Shown here: piece after piece, positions 8,716 through 17,284 of the stretch
Numbering within the stretch: position 1 is the first letter of the stretch
Layout of the letters: the number at the start of each line of letters is the position of its first letter
Assembly: GCF_009362785.1 (NCBI RefSeq)
Contig: NZ_WHNQ01000016.1
Coordinates: 62,001 to 126,000, forward strand
DNA length: 64,000 bases
Direction: 5' to 3'
Origin: Paraburkholderia atlantica
GTDB lineage: Bacteria; Pseudomonadota; Gammaproteobacteria; Burkholderiales; Burkholderiaceae
Position numbers and translations under genes: made by a program
Notes under the pieces: model-generated
The model's database searches: none
Told to the model about the DNA's origin: nothing
What the model saw: only the letters and a program-made list of their open reading frames with translations

Positions 8716-9543
8716 CTAGAACAGTTGAACGTCGCCGGATTTCGCGGCGGGCGCTTTCGACGGCGCGGGCGTTGTGGTCGACGGCGCAGCGGGCTCGTCG
8801 TTCGCCGTCGGCTGATGACGGGTGAGGTGATGCAAGGCTCCCAAGGCTGGCCTGACCGGTCCATGCGGCTGTTCCGCGGGGACAGCGGCCGCCGTCGTGG
8901 TCGGGGCCGCAGTGGTGCCTGTCGGCGCAGTGTTCTTCGATTGCGCTGGTGCCTGAACCTGCTGTGTGATTGCCTGCTGGGCTGTCTGTGCAGCGGCACC
9001 GGGGCGTTGCGCGTGGATCGGAGAGGCCGCGGCGCGCTGTTCCGGATTGGTGGATTGGGTGGCCGCTCGAAGATCGGTTCTGGCGGTCGCGGCCGGCATC
9101 GCGAGCGAGCGTGCGTCGACGCTCGCGAGGCCGGACGGTCCGGTCGCCTTCTGCACTTCGAAGTCACTCTCGGTCAATGGCTTCGCGGGCGCCGCATTGA
9201 TCGGCATCGTGCCATCGTCCACGGATTGCGCGTGGGTGGGAAGGTGCGCTGATGCGGGCGCCGCGGCGATCGGTGCCGGATGAATATTCTCGCGCGTCGC
9301 GTGCCACACTCGCGCTGCACTCATCCCCCCCAGACCAGCAAGCGCGGCAATAGCCACTGCGATCAGGGCAGGGCGTCTTGCCGTGCGCAGTGCCGCAGTC
9401 AGTGCGGCACCTTGGGAGCATAGCGATTTGCCGCCTTCGGGTGCCGGTAGCGCCGGCATCGCGGCAGTGTGGCGGGTTATGTCGATGACGACGGGTTGCC
9501 CCGAATACTGGGCGTGCAGTGCCTGAATTTGCCGTAGATCCAT
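8716..9543 (-). CDS. Single-pass membrane protein with Pro/Ala/Thr-rich periplasmic tail
   Basis: The protein has 275 aa from the ATG at 9543, supported by a GAGGAAC site. A cytoplasmic segment of about 55 residues, basic just before the membrane, is followed by one transmembrane helix (about 58-78). The remaining roughly 190 residues are low in complexity: Ala, Pro, Thr and Gln, as in linkers that span the periplasm. This layout resembles TonB-like or secretion-adapter proteins, but no conserved end motif was recognised. It is directly upstream of the bactofilin gene and is its likely membrane partner. Confidence 0.6.
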   Translation of the reverse strand: MDLRQIQALHAQYSGQPVVIDITRHTAAMPALPAPEGGKSLCSQGAALTAALRTARRPALIAVAIAALAGLGGMSAARVWHATRENIHPAPIAAAPASAHLPTHAQSVDDGTMPINAAPAKPLTESDFEVQKATGPSGLASVDARSLAMPAATARTDLRAATQSTNPEQRAAASPIHAQRPGAAAQTAQQAITQQVQAPAQSKNTAPTGTTAAPTTTAAAVPAEQPHGPVRPALGALHHLTRHQPTANDEPAAPSTTTPAPSKAPAAKSGDVQLF

Positions 9544-9635
9544 ATGTTCCTCACAGGGTGACAAGTCGAGCGTACCCATGCGGCCACGAAGTCAAGTGGG
9601 CCGCGATCTGAAGTAGGCGTGAGAGGTCGAAGCAG

Positions 9636-10235
9636 TCAGCTTTCGTGGCGCTGGCCGTCGAAGTCGTACTGGTCGTTGTCGGGCATGCACACCTGAACGA
9701 TGTGTTTGAGCCGGCGCTCCGCGTTCGCGAGAATGTTCGCGCGATCCTGGTCCGTGATCTTTCGCTCGATCATGCGCTCGGTGGATCGCACGAAGATCCG
9801 GTCATACTGCGTCAGGCATCGCACCAGCAGACCCGCGAGTGGACGGGTGATCGTCAGTTCGATCAGTTCGTGCGGCATTTCGAGTCGACGCGCTTCGTGG
9901 CGGGCCAGCCATTCATCGGTCTTGCCGAGCCAGTTCGCGGTGTCGCGCAACGCCTTCTCCAGCGCCTTGACCTTGCCCCCGCGCGCGACAGCAATCTTCG
10001 ACGCGCAGAAGTTGTAGTCTGACCGGATGTAGTTGCGGGCGAACTGCGAGCTGTACCGAAGCACCGTTTTCGCATCGGTCTCCGGATTGATCCGCTCAAT
10101 CCGGCCGTCGCTCGTGAGGCGTTCGATGGGCTTCAGCCCGCTACCGGATGCTGAAGGGACACTGAGCGCGGGGCGTCCGGCGGTGCCCTGCGGCTGCCGT
10201 TCGGGCTCGGGAGGGAAATCAAGGACTGCGGCCAT
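9636..10235 (-). CDS. ICE protein, possibly AcaB/PFL_4669-like
   Basis: The protein has 199 aa and is soluble. The N-terminal 45 residues are Pro/Ser-rich and the rest is helical. The C-terminal half has the pattern ITRPLAGLLVRCLTQYDRIF followed by a helix with KITDQDRANILANAERR. This resembles the DUF1845/PFL_4669 group of ICE proteins, to which the 4322 gene may also belong. AcaB-type members activate transfer genes; whether this one binds DNA cannot be told. It is the first gene of the minus-strand bactofilin block, a position that would suit a regulator. Confidence 0.5.
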   Translation of the reverse strand: MAAVLDFPPEPERQPQGTAGRPALSVPSASGSGLKPIERLTSDGRIERINPETDAKTVLRYSSQFARNYIRSDYNFCASKIAVARGGKVKALEKALRDTANWLGKTDEWLARHEARRLEMPHELIELTITRPLAGLLVRCLTQYDRIFVRSTERMIERKITDQDRANILANAERRLKHIVQVCMPDNDQYDFDGQRHES

Positions 10236-10869
10236 GGTTATATTCAGGTGTGGTCTCTCTCACCGTCCATTTTCAACGCGAGTCCTCTGACGAATTCAGG
10301 CAAAAGCTATGCCGTTTTCGTGATCTTTCGGGGGATTTGCGGCAGCGTTTTGGGCAATACTGACTCTACTTCTCGCGTCCCTGATGCATCGACCTGACCC
10401 CGGCTAGCCCGGAGTCCATCTTCTGTCCAAGTCGTGCCCTGCGCATGCTCCGACCAGCCGGCAACTGGTGTGGAATCTTCTGCTGATGAGCGCCCAGCCC
10501 GCGCTCCCCATTCATTCAGTCATAAAACTCGTCGCCGGCCGCATTCATTTGCGCCGCGACATCGTTCGGACCCGGATCATTCGGGTGTTCTCTCTCCAGA
10601 GCCCGTCTGGGTAGAACGGTCGTAGTCGACTGATCCGTGATCCTGCGGCGGAATGAATTTTCCGAAAATGGGCTGTTGCGCAGCGTGACCATGCTGCGCG
10701 GGAACGACCTAACGTTCCCGACTGTGAGCCTCCCGGCTCCCTGAGCGCCACGACCCCAGAAGGGTTGTGGCGCTCGGGTCATTTCATCCGAATCCCGAAG
10801 CGCGCTCCTCTGACCGAGGAACGCGCTTTTTTTTCGTCCTTCAGTTCCTGTCCCGTACGGAGGTCTTCC
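10236..10869. other. Long non-coding region with a chain of hairpins
   Basis: These 634 bases hold no convincing gene. From 10678 on, perfect or near-perfect stems follow each other: GCGCAGC/GCTGCGC (10678-10699), GGGAACG/CGTTCCC (10700-10719), GAGCGCCAC.../...GTGGCGCTC (10743-10776) and the terminator-like stem at 10799-10834. A stretch at 10374-10392 (CGCGTCCCTGATGCATCGA) is nearly repeated at 14187-14205. The region probably contains the promoter and a structured leader for the genes at 10870 and 11133. Confidence 0.5.
10799..10834 (+). terminator. Terminator-like stem with eight-T run
   Basis: AGCGCGCTCCTC faces CGAGGAACGCGCT around TGAC, followed by TTTTTTTT. It ends only 35 bases before the ATG at 10870, so it may act as an attenuator in the leader of that operon. 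Confidence 0.65.
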
Positions 10870-11136
10870 ATGCTTCCAGACCGTCTCGACCAGCGCATTG
10901 CCCAGGCGATCAGCGACACGATCGCCCAGGAACGCGCATCTGCAGATACCGCATCGCCAGCATGGCGCAAGCGGTGCGAGGTAGCACGGTTCGCGACGTT
11001 CAGCGATCCCGAGCGCCGCGTTTTTCTTTCACATGTTGCTGAACGCCGCGGCGAGGCGGCGGCGCACGAACTGGAGCAGTCGGCCAGCGAGTTGCGCACC
11101 ACAGCGATCTTTTTCCTTGCGAGAAAACCCTCATGA
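10870..11136 (+). CDS. Small hypothetical protein (DUF7696-like)
   Basis: The protein has 88 aa from the ATG at 10870 with a GGAGG site; longer in-frame versions start inside the terminator-like stem. It contains a basic helix and the run CEVARFATFSDPERRVFLSHV followed by RGEAAAHEL, in two blocks. This recalls small plasmid/ICE proteins with an R-x-x-FL-x-x-V-x-x-x-RG pattern. The stop overlaps the next ATG by four bases (ATGA), showing tight coupling with the Gp3-like gene. The function is unknown. Confidence 0.55.
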   Translation: MLPDRLDQRIAQAISDTIAQERASADTASPAWRKRCEVARFATFSDPERRVFLSHVAERRGEAAAHELEQSASELRTTAIFFLARKPS

Positions 11137-12536
11137 ATGCAGTTCCCAGCATGCTCAACGGCCCTGTGCGCAGTGTCGTTGAAGAACGGGCCTTGCGCCC
11201 GCCAGTGATCGGACACATCCGGCCCGGCATCAAGGTGCTCACGTCCAGAGCCCGAGCGAATGCGTGTGCCGTCGAGATCTACAACGGCATGGTCGCGGCC
11301 GGGGATTCGTTCGACACGATCGGCAAGGTGCTCGAATCGCAGTGCAACCTGAAAAACGCACTCGCGCCGAAAAACACACCGTATTTCACGTGTCGCCGCT
11401 CGGACTTCACCAATCCGGACGTCGCCGACGAAATCCTCAGGCTGTATGGCGAGGATCGTGGCGATGGACTCAAGCTCTATCGCTTTCCAGTGCTGTTCGC
11501 GTTCAACGACTGGATGCAGAACCTGCCCAACCAGATGGCCGTGTACGGCGCCAATGGTCGCAAGTTCTTCTCGCAGTATGAACGCGATGGCATCCGCTAT
11601 TGCATGACATACGCGAAGATGGAGCGGGATCAGCGGGCGCAACGCGCGGTTCGCCACTTCGGCGGCCGCACCGTGATCCGGCGACAGGATGAAGCGATTC
11701 CTGATGGCATCTGTGACCCCGAACAGTGTCCGCAGTATCAGGCGCGACATTGCAACCTGTCCGCGAGTTTCATCTTCGCTGTGCCGGACATCAAGGGGCT
11801 GGGCCTCATCGAGCTGCCGACGAATTCGATCTACGTGCTTCAGAAGGCGTATTCGGCCATGCAGACCGTGCAGCTTGCCAGAGGCAAACTGACCGGGACG
11901 CGATTCTGGATCACGAAGCGCGAGTTCGACATCACGCGCATCAACGAAAACGGCGAAGCAGTTCGGGCAAAGCAGCTGCTCACGGTGCTCGACGCCGACA
12001 TCGACATCGGGGCGCTGCTTGACGGCGCCGATGATGCCGTGCCGGCAATCGAAGCGGCTGGCCAGGCTGTCGCACTGCTCGAGGCCGGTGGCAACGTTGT
12101 TCCCCTTGGCGGTGGCTTTCCAGTCGCCCTTGCGGATGAGGGAACGCACGGTGAGAGCTCTGTCGACGACAGCGACCCGATGGCAGACCAACAGGCATCC
12201 GGGCAGCAACAGCCGGTACAGGCTGCAGGCGGTGCCGAACCGGGTCATGCATCGAACCCGCCTTCATCGCAAATCGACGTCAGCGCGGACGGTGTTGTCG
12301 AAACGCTCGCCGACAAGCTGGACCGTATGTCGGACCTGCTGAAGCGTCTCGGGTTAAGCGCGCAAAACCGGAAGGATGATTTCCGGCTCTTTGCGCACAC
12401 CACCTATGGACGCGGATGGGTCGAGCGGCCACAGGATGTCGACAGCATGAACGAGCGTCTGGAGACGGCACTGACTGATCCCGCAGCACTCGATCGCGAG
12501 ATCGCGGCGACCAGGCAGACGAAATTCTTCGACTGA
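11133..12536 (+). CDS. Phage Gp3 / recombination directionality factor-like protein
   Basis: The protein has 467 aa. The N-terminal 300 residues resemble the Gp3-like family, which includes the phiC31 directionality factor and many ICE/phage proteins annotated as hydrolase or metal-binding. Seen here are GHIRPGIKVLT near the start, a cysteine cluster CDPEQCPQYQARHCNL (about 190-206), and the LIELPTNSIY block after it. The cluster probably binds a metal. The C-terminal 150 residues are acidic, low-complexity and end in a short basic domain. Such proteins either steer the integrase towards excision or act in element replication. No integrase is in the window. Confidence 0.55.
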   Translation: MNAVPSMLNGPVRSVVEERALRPPVIGHIRPGIKVLTSRARANACAVEIYNGMVAAGDSFDTIGKVLESQCNLKNALAPKNTPYFTCRRSDFTNPDVADEILRLYGEDRGDGLKLYRFPVLFAFNDWMQNLPNQMAVYGANGRKFFSQYERDGIRYCMTYAKMERDQRAQRAVRHFGGRTVIRRQDEAIPDGICDPEQCPQYQARHCNLSASFIFAVPDIKGLGLIELPTNSIYVLQKAYSAMQTVQLARGKLTGTRFWITKREFDITRINENGEAVRAKQLLTVLDADIDIGALLDGADDAVPAIEAAGQAVALLEAGGNVVPLGGGFPVALADEGTHGESSVDDSDPMADQQASGQQQPVQAAGGAEPGHASNPPSSQIDVSADGVVETLADKLDRMSDLLKRLGLSAQNRKDDFRLFAHTTYGRGWVERPQDVDSMNERLETALTDPAALDREIAATRQTKFFD

Positions 12537-12554
12537 CCGGTCAACACTTTCCAT

Positions 12555-12577
12555 CAGCCCTTCGGGGCTGGCTTTTT
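12555..12577 (+). terminator. Intrinsic terminator after the Gp3-like gene
   Basis: CAGCCC-TTCG-GGGCTG with a UUCG-type tetraloop followed by GCTTTTT. It is placed 19 bases after the stop at 12536. Confidence 0.85.
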
Positions 12578-12660
12578 CCCTTCCTGTTCCTGCGTCCTCC
12601 CGGGCGCGTATTCCAACAATGGCTGCCCTGGGGCGGCCGTTTTCATTTCTGGAGGCGAAA

Positions 12661-14079
12661 GTGAAATTCGCACATTTTTCTGATCTGCATTACGCGCCCG
12701 ACAATCTGGCCGAGTCCGATCGTTGCTTCAGTTTTGCTGTTGCCAACGCGATCCACAGCGGCGCTCAGGTTGGCGTGATTTCCGGCGACTCGACCGATCA
12801 CCGGCTCGATGCGCATGCGCCGTCGTTGCACGCGCTCGCGACCCAGATTCACCGGCTTGCCAACGCGATGCCTGTGCTCTTGTTGCAGGGCACGTTCTCG
12901 CATGAGCCACCTGGCACGCTAGATAACTTCGCCCTCATGGGCGGCGTTCATCAGATCCATGTTGCGGATCGCGTGTCTCAGGTCGCGCTCGTCGATGGGC
13001 GTTTCTGGGCATCGAAGGGACCAGTCTTCTCGGAAGACGAACTGCGTCAGTTCAGCGGCGTCATGCCCGAAGTAGTGTTCACCTGCCTGCCCACGGTCAA
13101 CAAGGGCCAACTGGCTGCGAGCGTTGGCGCGCTCGAGGCCGGTACGGGACTGGGCGATGTGCTCGCCGCATATCTGGCGGCGGCGGGCCGGGTGAACAGG
13201 CAGCTTCGCGCAGCGGGGATTCGCACGGTCGGTGTCTCGCACGGTACGGTCAACGGCTGCACGACAGAGCACGGCGTAACGATGGCGGGATTCGATCACG
13301 AGTTCTCGCTCACGGCGTTGTTCGAAGCCGAATGCGATGGCTTCATGCTGGGCCATATTCACAAGGAGCAGCAGTGGGAACGTGACGGCAGGCTGGTCGC
13401 GTATCCGGGCTCAATTGGCCGCTTCCATTATGGAGAAGAGGGCGAGAAGGGCTATCTATCGTGGGACGTTGAACCGGGCAGTGCGTCAGCAACGCTCGTC
13501 GCAACGCCTTCACGACAGATGATCTGCATGGACTTCGACGGGCCGCCGGACATGGCAAAGCTTCGGGAGCTCGCTGCGGACGCGGCCGACAAGTTCGTGC
13601 GTGTGCGCTGGCAGGTCGACGAGGAGCATCGTCAGGTAGTCGATCGGGAAGCGATCAAGGCGCTGTTTTCTGGCGCTGCGGGTCTGAAGGTCGAGTCGCG
13701 CGTACTGCCGGTGGTTCGCAGCCGTGCCCAGGGTATCAGTCTGGAGACGACCGTCGAGGGGAAGCTCGCACGCTGGTGCGAACTGGCCAGCGTTGACGCC
13801 AGCCCGCTTCAGGACCGGTTGCAACTGCTCGCCTCCGGCGACGTGGAAGCGGTCGCGGCCGGTGTGCTCGCCAGTCTTGCTTCCGGGCCTGGATTGCAGC
13901 CCGAATCGCAGCCTGCATCGCCGCCTGAAGTGACGGCGCTCGCCAAGGTGCTCACGCATCCCGCCGCATCGCTGGAGACGACGGACGAAGTCACCGCCGC
14001 TCCGGTCGGGACTGATATGAAGGCGACCGCTACACCCGCGTCGCTCGACTGGCTCAACGACGATCTGTTTGCGGCCTAG
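12661..14079 (+). CDS. SbcD/Mre11-like metallophosphoesterase nuclease
   Basis: The protein has 472 aa from the GTG at 12661, eight bases after GGAGG; the earlier ATG at 12619 sits in a leader hairpin. The calcineurin-type motifs are in order: HFSDLHY (D8, H10), GDSTDHR near 42, a changed third motif GTFSHE where GNHD is usual, VSHGT near 202 and GHIHKEQQ near 231. These bind two metal ions in Mre11/SbcD nucleases. The last 120 residues are low-complexity Ala/Pro/Ser. An SbcC-like ATPase follows two genes later, so the pair probably forms a DNA end-processing complex of the ICE. Confidence 0.78.
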   Translation: MKFAHFSDLHYAPDNLAESDRCFSFAVANAIHSGAQVGVISGDSTDHRLDAHAPSLHALATQIHRLANAMPVLLLQGTFSHEPPGTLDNFALMGGVHQIHVADRVSQVALVDGRFWASKGPVFSEDELRQFSGVMPEVVFTCLPTVNKGQLAASVGALEAGTGLGDVLAAYLAAAGRVNRQLRAAGIRTVGVSHGTVNGCTTEHGVTMAGFDHEFSLTALFEAECDGFMLGHIHKEQQWERDGRLVAYPGSIGRFHYGEEGEKGYLSWDVEPGSASATLVATPSRQMICMDFDGPPDMAKLRELAADAADKFVRVRWQVDEEHRQVVDREAIKALFSGAAGLKVESRVLPVVRSRAQGISLETTVEGKLARWCELASVDASPLQDRLQLLASGDVEAVAAGVLASLASGPGLQPESQPASPPEVTALAKVLTHPAASLETTDEVTAAPVGTDMKATATPASLDWLNDDLFAA

Positions 14080-14089
14080 CCGCCATGGT

Positions 14090-14176
14090 GAGAGTGGCCG
14101 GTACGGCACTCTCACGCGGAACACAGCCGTGTTCCGGAAGCCCGCTCTCTACCAGAGGACCGCGGGCTTCCGGAAC
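14090..14176 (+). promoter_or_regulatory. Overlapping alternative hairpins (attenuator-like)
   Basis: Three stems follow the SbcD-like gene. GAGAGTG/CACTCTC spans 14090-14113. GGAACAC/GTGTTCC (14118-14135) shares bases with a perfect 15-bp stem made by 14131-14145 and 14162-14176, so the second and third exclude each other. No T-run follows. A switch is inferred from geometry only. Confidence 0.5.
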
Positions 14177-14238
14177 AAGGTTCACCCGCGTCCCTGACGC
14201 ATCGATCGCAGTCTGCTGCATCCATCTTTGTCTATTAA

Positions 14239-14277
14239 CCCTGGCGGGGATTCATCCCCTCAGGGATGCACTCCGCC
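14239..14277 (+). promoter_or_regulatory. Dual-hairpin leader, copy 1
   Basis: Stem A is CCCTG-gc-GGGG / CCCC-t-CAGGG (14239-14265). Stem B is GGCGGGG (14243-14249) with CTCCGCC (14271-14277), including one GU pair. The stems exclude each other. Stem B ends 21 bases before the ATG at 14299. Confidence 0.7.
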
Positions 14278-14298
14278 CATCTGCTGTGGAGTGTCATC

Positions 14299-14889
14299 AT
14301 GTTTGGTCTTTATCCCGCCGGCTCCCAATGGGTCCGGCATTTCACTGCAAACCGCTCGCCACGCGAGATCCAGAAGGTCCTCACCGACCACGCGGGCTAT
14401 CGCGCGAGCATCTTTCATCTTCCCTTTGGTGAACATCGCGGCGCGGTGATCGCCCAGTCGGACCGCTTCCTGATCCTGACTGCCGCCGTCAATGCGGCAA
14501 CGGCGGATCTGGCTGTTGTGCCCGACGTGCAGCTGCAGAACCTGCTGTGGTCGTTCAACACGGGCTATGCAAACCAGTGGGGCTCACGCGAGCTGCTCGC
14601 GCTCACCGGTGTCGACAACTGGGACGCGCTGATCCGGCGTACCAGCGCGGCCTATGCCGCCGTCTGCAGGACCGTTGGCGAAGTCATCGACGGGTCGCTG
14701 GAAAAGAAGGCGGCGGAAGAGGTCGCTCGAGTGGCCGCTCAGGCCGCTGCGAACGCTGCTCAACCGCCTGCCCACGTGCCTGATCCGATCGTGGGAAGGA
14801 TGTTGTCCAACGACGATGATGCGCCGTGGTTGCCATCGGACTATCTGTACGATGCGCCGCTTCAGGAGGTTCAGACATGCGCCCACTGA
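14299..14889 (+). CDS. Hypothetical protein between SbcD- and SbcC-like genes
   Basis: The protein has 196 aa from the ATG at 14299, with a TGGAG site and the dual-hairpin leader upstream; the ATG at 14266 lies inside the leader. The N-terminal 130 residues look like a compact alpha/beta fold. A long helix rich in Ala and Glu follows (about 128-155), then a Pro/Asp tail. No family was recognised. The 3' end overlaps the SbcC-like gene by 13 bases, so it is translated with it and may be a third subunit of the nuclease complex. Confidence 0.6.
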   Translation: MFGLYPAGSQWVRHFTANRSPREIQKVLTDHAGYRASIFHLPFGEHRGAVIAQSDRFLILTAAVNAATADLAVVPDVQLQNLLWSFNTGYANQWGSRELLALTGVDNWDALIRRTSAAYAAVCRTVGEVIDGSLEKKAAEEVARVAAQAAANAAQPPAHVPDPIVGRMLSNDDDAPWLPSDYLYDAPLQEVQTCAH

Positions 14890-17198
14890 AACTGACGCTG
14901 ACGGGCTTTATTGGTGTTCGTGACGGCATGAAGCGCGACACCGTCACGCTCGATCTCGAATCGCTTCCGGCAGGCCTCATCGCGTTGACCGGCCCGAACG
15001 GTGCGGGAAAGTCCACGATTATGGACAATCTGCATCCGTACCGGATCATGCCGTCGCGCGCCGCGAAGGTGTCGGTGGATGCGTTCTCTTACTGGGACCA
15101 CGTCTACGGCGCGCACGCGCTCAAGGAGTTCGAATGGGAGCATGGCGGTGTGCGGTACCGCTCGTCATTCGCATTCCGCAAGCCCGGCAAGACGGGCAAG
15201 GCTGAGTACTACCTGGCCTGGCGCAACGCGGACGGAAACTGGCAGCCCATGCAGACAGGTGACGGTACTGTCTCTGACGGCAAGGCGGAGACCTATGACC
15301 TGTGTGTCGAGTCGGTGTGTGGCTCGCTGGAGTCGTTCTTTACCAGCGTCTTTTCTGCGCAGAACCGGCGTCCGCTCGCCTCCTATGGCGCGACCGAGAT
15401 CAAGGCACTGCTCGCGGAACTGCTGCATATCGATGACCTGCGCACGCTGTCGGCGAAAGCCGCCGATGTCGCCAAGGTGCTCGGTCGCGCGCTTGACACT
15501 ACGCAACAGCAACTCGTTGCGCTTGGATCGAAGCGCGATCGCGTCGCCCAGATCGATCAGGCCATCGCTTCCGATGCACAGTCCGTCACCGCAACTCGCG
15601 AGAGCCGGGAGACGCTGAATGCAAAGGTAGCAACCCTGACCGACCAGCGCGCCGTTCTTGCTGCAAGGCAGACTGCCAATGCCGGTGCGCAGGCCCGCCT
15701 GCGGGAACTCGGTACGCGGCGAAGCCAGATTTCGTCGGCCATGCAGGTCCTTGTGACAGACGCGAGCGCCGACGAACGGCGCCTGAACCAGCGGCGCGCT
15801 TCGTTGCGCACGTCCATCGCGGAACACAACGCAGTGATTTCGCAACGTGACGCGATTCTGGGTGCCGCCGCGGCACGTGATACCGCCCAGGCACGTATCG
15901 CGAGCGAGGAGGCGCGTGTCGAGCCGATCCAGAGGGAGATTTCTGCCCTCGAGGAGAAGCAGCTTGCGCTGACCGTGGCAACTTCCCGTCTGAACGGTCT
16001 GGAGTCGGAAGGCACGTCGAAGATGACGCTTCTGAAGTCGCTGGAACAGCAGGCGAGTGTGATCAGTACCGTGCCCTGTGCCGGTCATGAGATGCACAAC
16101 ACCTGTCCCTTGCTTGCGCAGGCCCGTCAGGCGGACGTACAGGTTCAGGAGCACCGCATTTCGCTCACGAATCTGCGTGCGACGTTTCGTGCCAAACGCG
16201 ATGAGGTCGCGCTGCTGACGCCTCAGGTGCAGCATCTTGAGGGCAGGCGGGCGGAGCTGAAGGCGGTCAATGATGCGATCGCGGCCGCGCGCCGTGACCT
16301 TCAGAAAGCTGTCGATCTCGCCGCACGCAAGCCGCTGCTCGATGCCGCAACCGGGGGTCTAGGCAAAGCCAGTGAAGAACTGGCCGCGCTCGAGACCGAG
16401 GAAGCCACGCTGCGTGCACGCCGCGAGGCGCAGCAGGCCCGTCTGTCGGAGGAAGCGAAGGAACTGGACGCGGAAGTCGCACGCCTCGGCGTCGACGACG
16501 TGACCGGTGCCATCGCCGATATCGACCGGCAGCTAACGCAGTGCCGTGAAGCCATCACCGCGGCCGATGCCCGGATCGAATCACTGATCCGCTCGCAGAC
16601 GACGCGTGAGGTCGAGCGACAGGCGATCGCAAAGGAGCTTGCGGGATTCGACGCGACACAGTCGCGTGCGAACCGCATCTCCGATGAGATTGCCCAGTGG
16701 AAGCTGCTCGCGAGAGGCCTCGGCAACGAAGGCGTGATTGCATTGACGATCGACGATGCGGGCCCCGCCCTCACGAAGATGGTGAACGACCTGTTGCTCG
16801 CATGCTACGGCATGCGCTTCACGGTCGAGATCCAGACGCAGCGGGCGCTGGCGAGCGGTGAACTGCGCGAGGGGTTTGAAATCCTCGTGCATGACGCCGA
16901 TCACGACAGCACCAAGGCAGTCACGGTGATGTCCGGCGGCCAGAAGGTCTGGATCAACGAGTGCCTGACGCGCGGCATCGCCCTGTATCTGGCAAGCAAT
17001 GCTGGCCAGCCCTACCAGACCCTGTTCAGCGACGAGTCCGATGGTCCGCTCGATCCGCAGCGCAAGCTGCAGTTCATGCGGATGAAGCGGGAAGTGCTGC
17101 GACAAGGCGGGTACGAGCGGGAGTTTTTCATCTCGCAGACACCTGATCTGGTTGCGGAAGCGGATGCAGTCATTGACGTCGAGGCGCTCGCTGCCTGA
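14877..17198 (+). CDS. SbcC/Rad50-like SMC-family ATPase
   Basis: The protein has 773 aa from the ATG at 14877, with an AGGAGG site inside the upstream gene. Walker A GPNGAGKS is at residues 39-46, followed by two long coiled-coil arms (about 195-400 and 415-640). The ABC signature SGGQ is at 686 and Walker B LFSDES at 716-721. At the coil tip lies C401 with C410-P411, spaced more widely than the CPxC zinc hook of Rad50. The shorter arms resemble phage gp46-like versions. It should work with the metallophosphoesterase at 12661. DndD-type ATPases share this fold, relevant to the DndC-like gene at 21129. Confidence 0.8.
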   Translation: MRPLKLTLTGFIGVRDGMKRDTVTLDLESLPAGLIALTGPNGAGKSTIMDNLHPYRIMPSRAAKVSVDAFSYWDHVYGAHALKEFEWEHGGVRYRSSFAFRKPGKTGKAEYYLAWRNADGNWQPMQTGDGTVSDGKAETYDLCVESVCGSLESFFTSVFSAQNRRPLASYGATEIKALLAELLHIDDLRTLSAKAADVAKVLGRALDTTQQQLVALGSKRDRVAQIDQAIASDAQSVTATRESRETLNAKVATLTDQRAVLAARQTANAGAQARLRELGTRRSQISSAMQVLVTDASADERRLNQRRASLRTSIAEHNAVISQRDAILGAAAARDTAQARIASEEARVEPIQREISALEEKQLALTVATSRLNGLESEGTSKMTLLKSLEQQASVISTVPCAGHEMHNTCPLLAQARQADVQVQEHRISLTNLRATFRAKRDEVALLTPQVQHLEGRRAELKAVNDAIAAARRDLQKAVDLAARKPLLDAATGGLGKASEELAALETEEATLRARREAQQARLSEEAKELDAEVARLGVDDVTGAIADIDRQLTQCREAITAADARIESLIRSQTTREVERQAIAKELAGFDATQSRANRISDEIAQWKLLARGLGNEGVIALTIDDAGPALTKMVNDLLLACYGMRFTVEIQTQRALASGELREGFEILVHDADHDSTKAVTVMSGGQKVWINECLTRGIALYLASNAGQPYQTLFSDESDGPLDPQRKLQFMRMKREVLRQGGYEREFFISQTPDLVAEADAVIDVEALAA

Positions 17199-17225
17199 GA
17201 GCTGTCATTTCCTTTCATTTCTTCA

Positions 17226-17258
17226 CCCTGTGGGGAACGTCCCCATAGGGGCGTTCCC
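17226..17258 (+). promoter_or_regulatory. Dual-hairpin leader, copy 2
   Basis: Stem A is CCCT-gt-GGGG / CCCC-at-AGGG (17226-17250). Stem B is GGGAACG (17233-17239) with CGTTCCC (17252-17258). Stem B is followed by TCGTCTTTTTT, so in this copy it looks like an intrinsic terminator. The start codon at 17285 is 26 bases after stem B. Confidence 0.75.
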
Positions 17259-17284
17259 TCGTCTTTTTTACAACGAGGAATCCC

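Noticed and set aside
12619..12641. ATG at 12619 as start of the SbcD-like gene
   Set aside because: It lies in a hairpin (GGCTGCCC/GGGCGGCC) without a ribosome site; the GTG at 12661 has GGAGG at the right distance and starts directly with the first metal motif.
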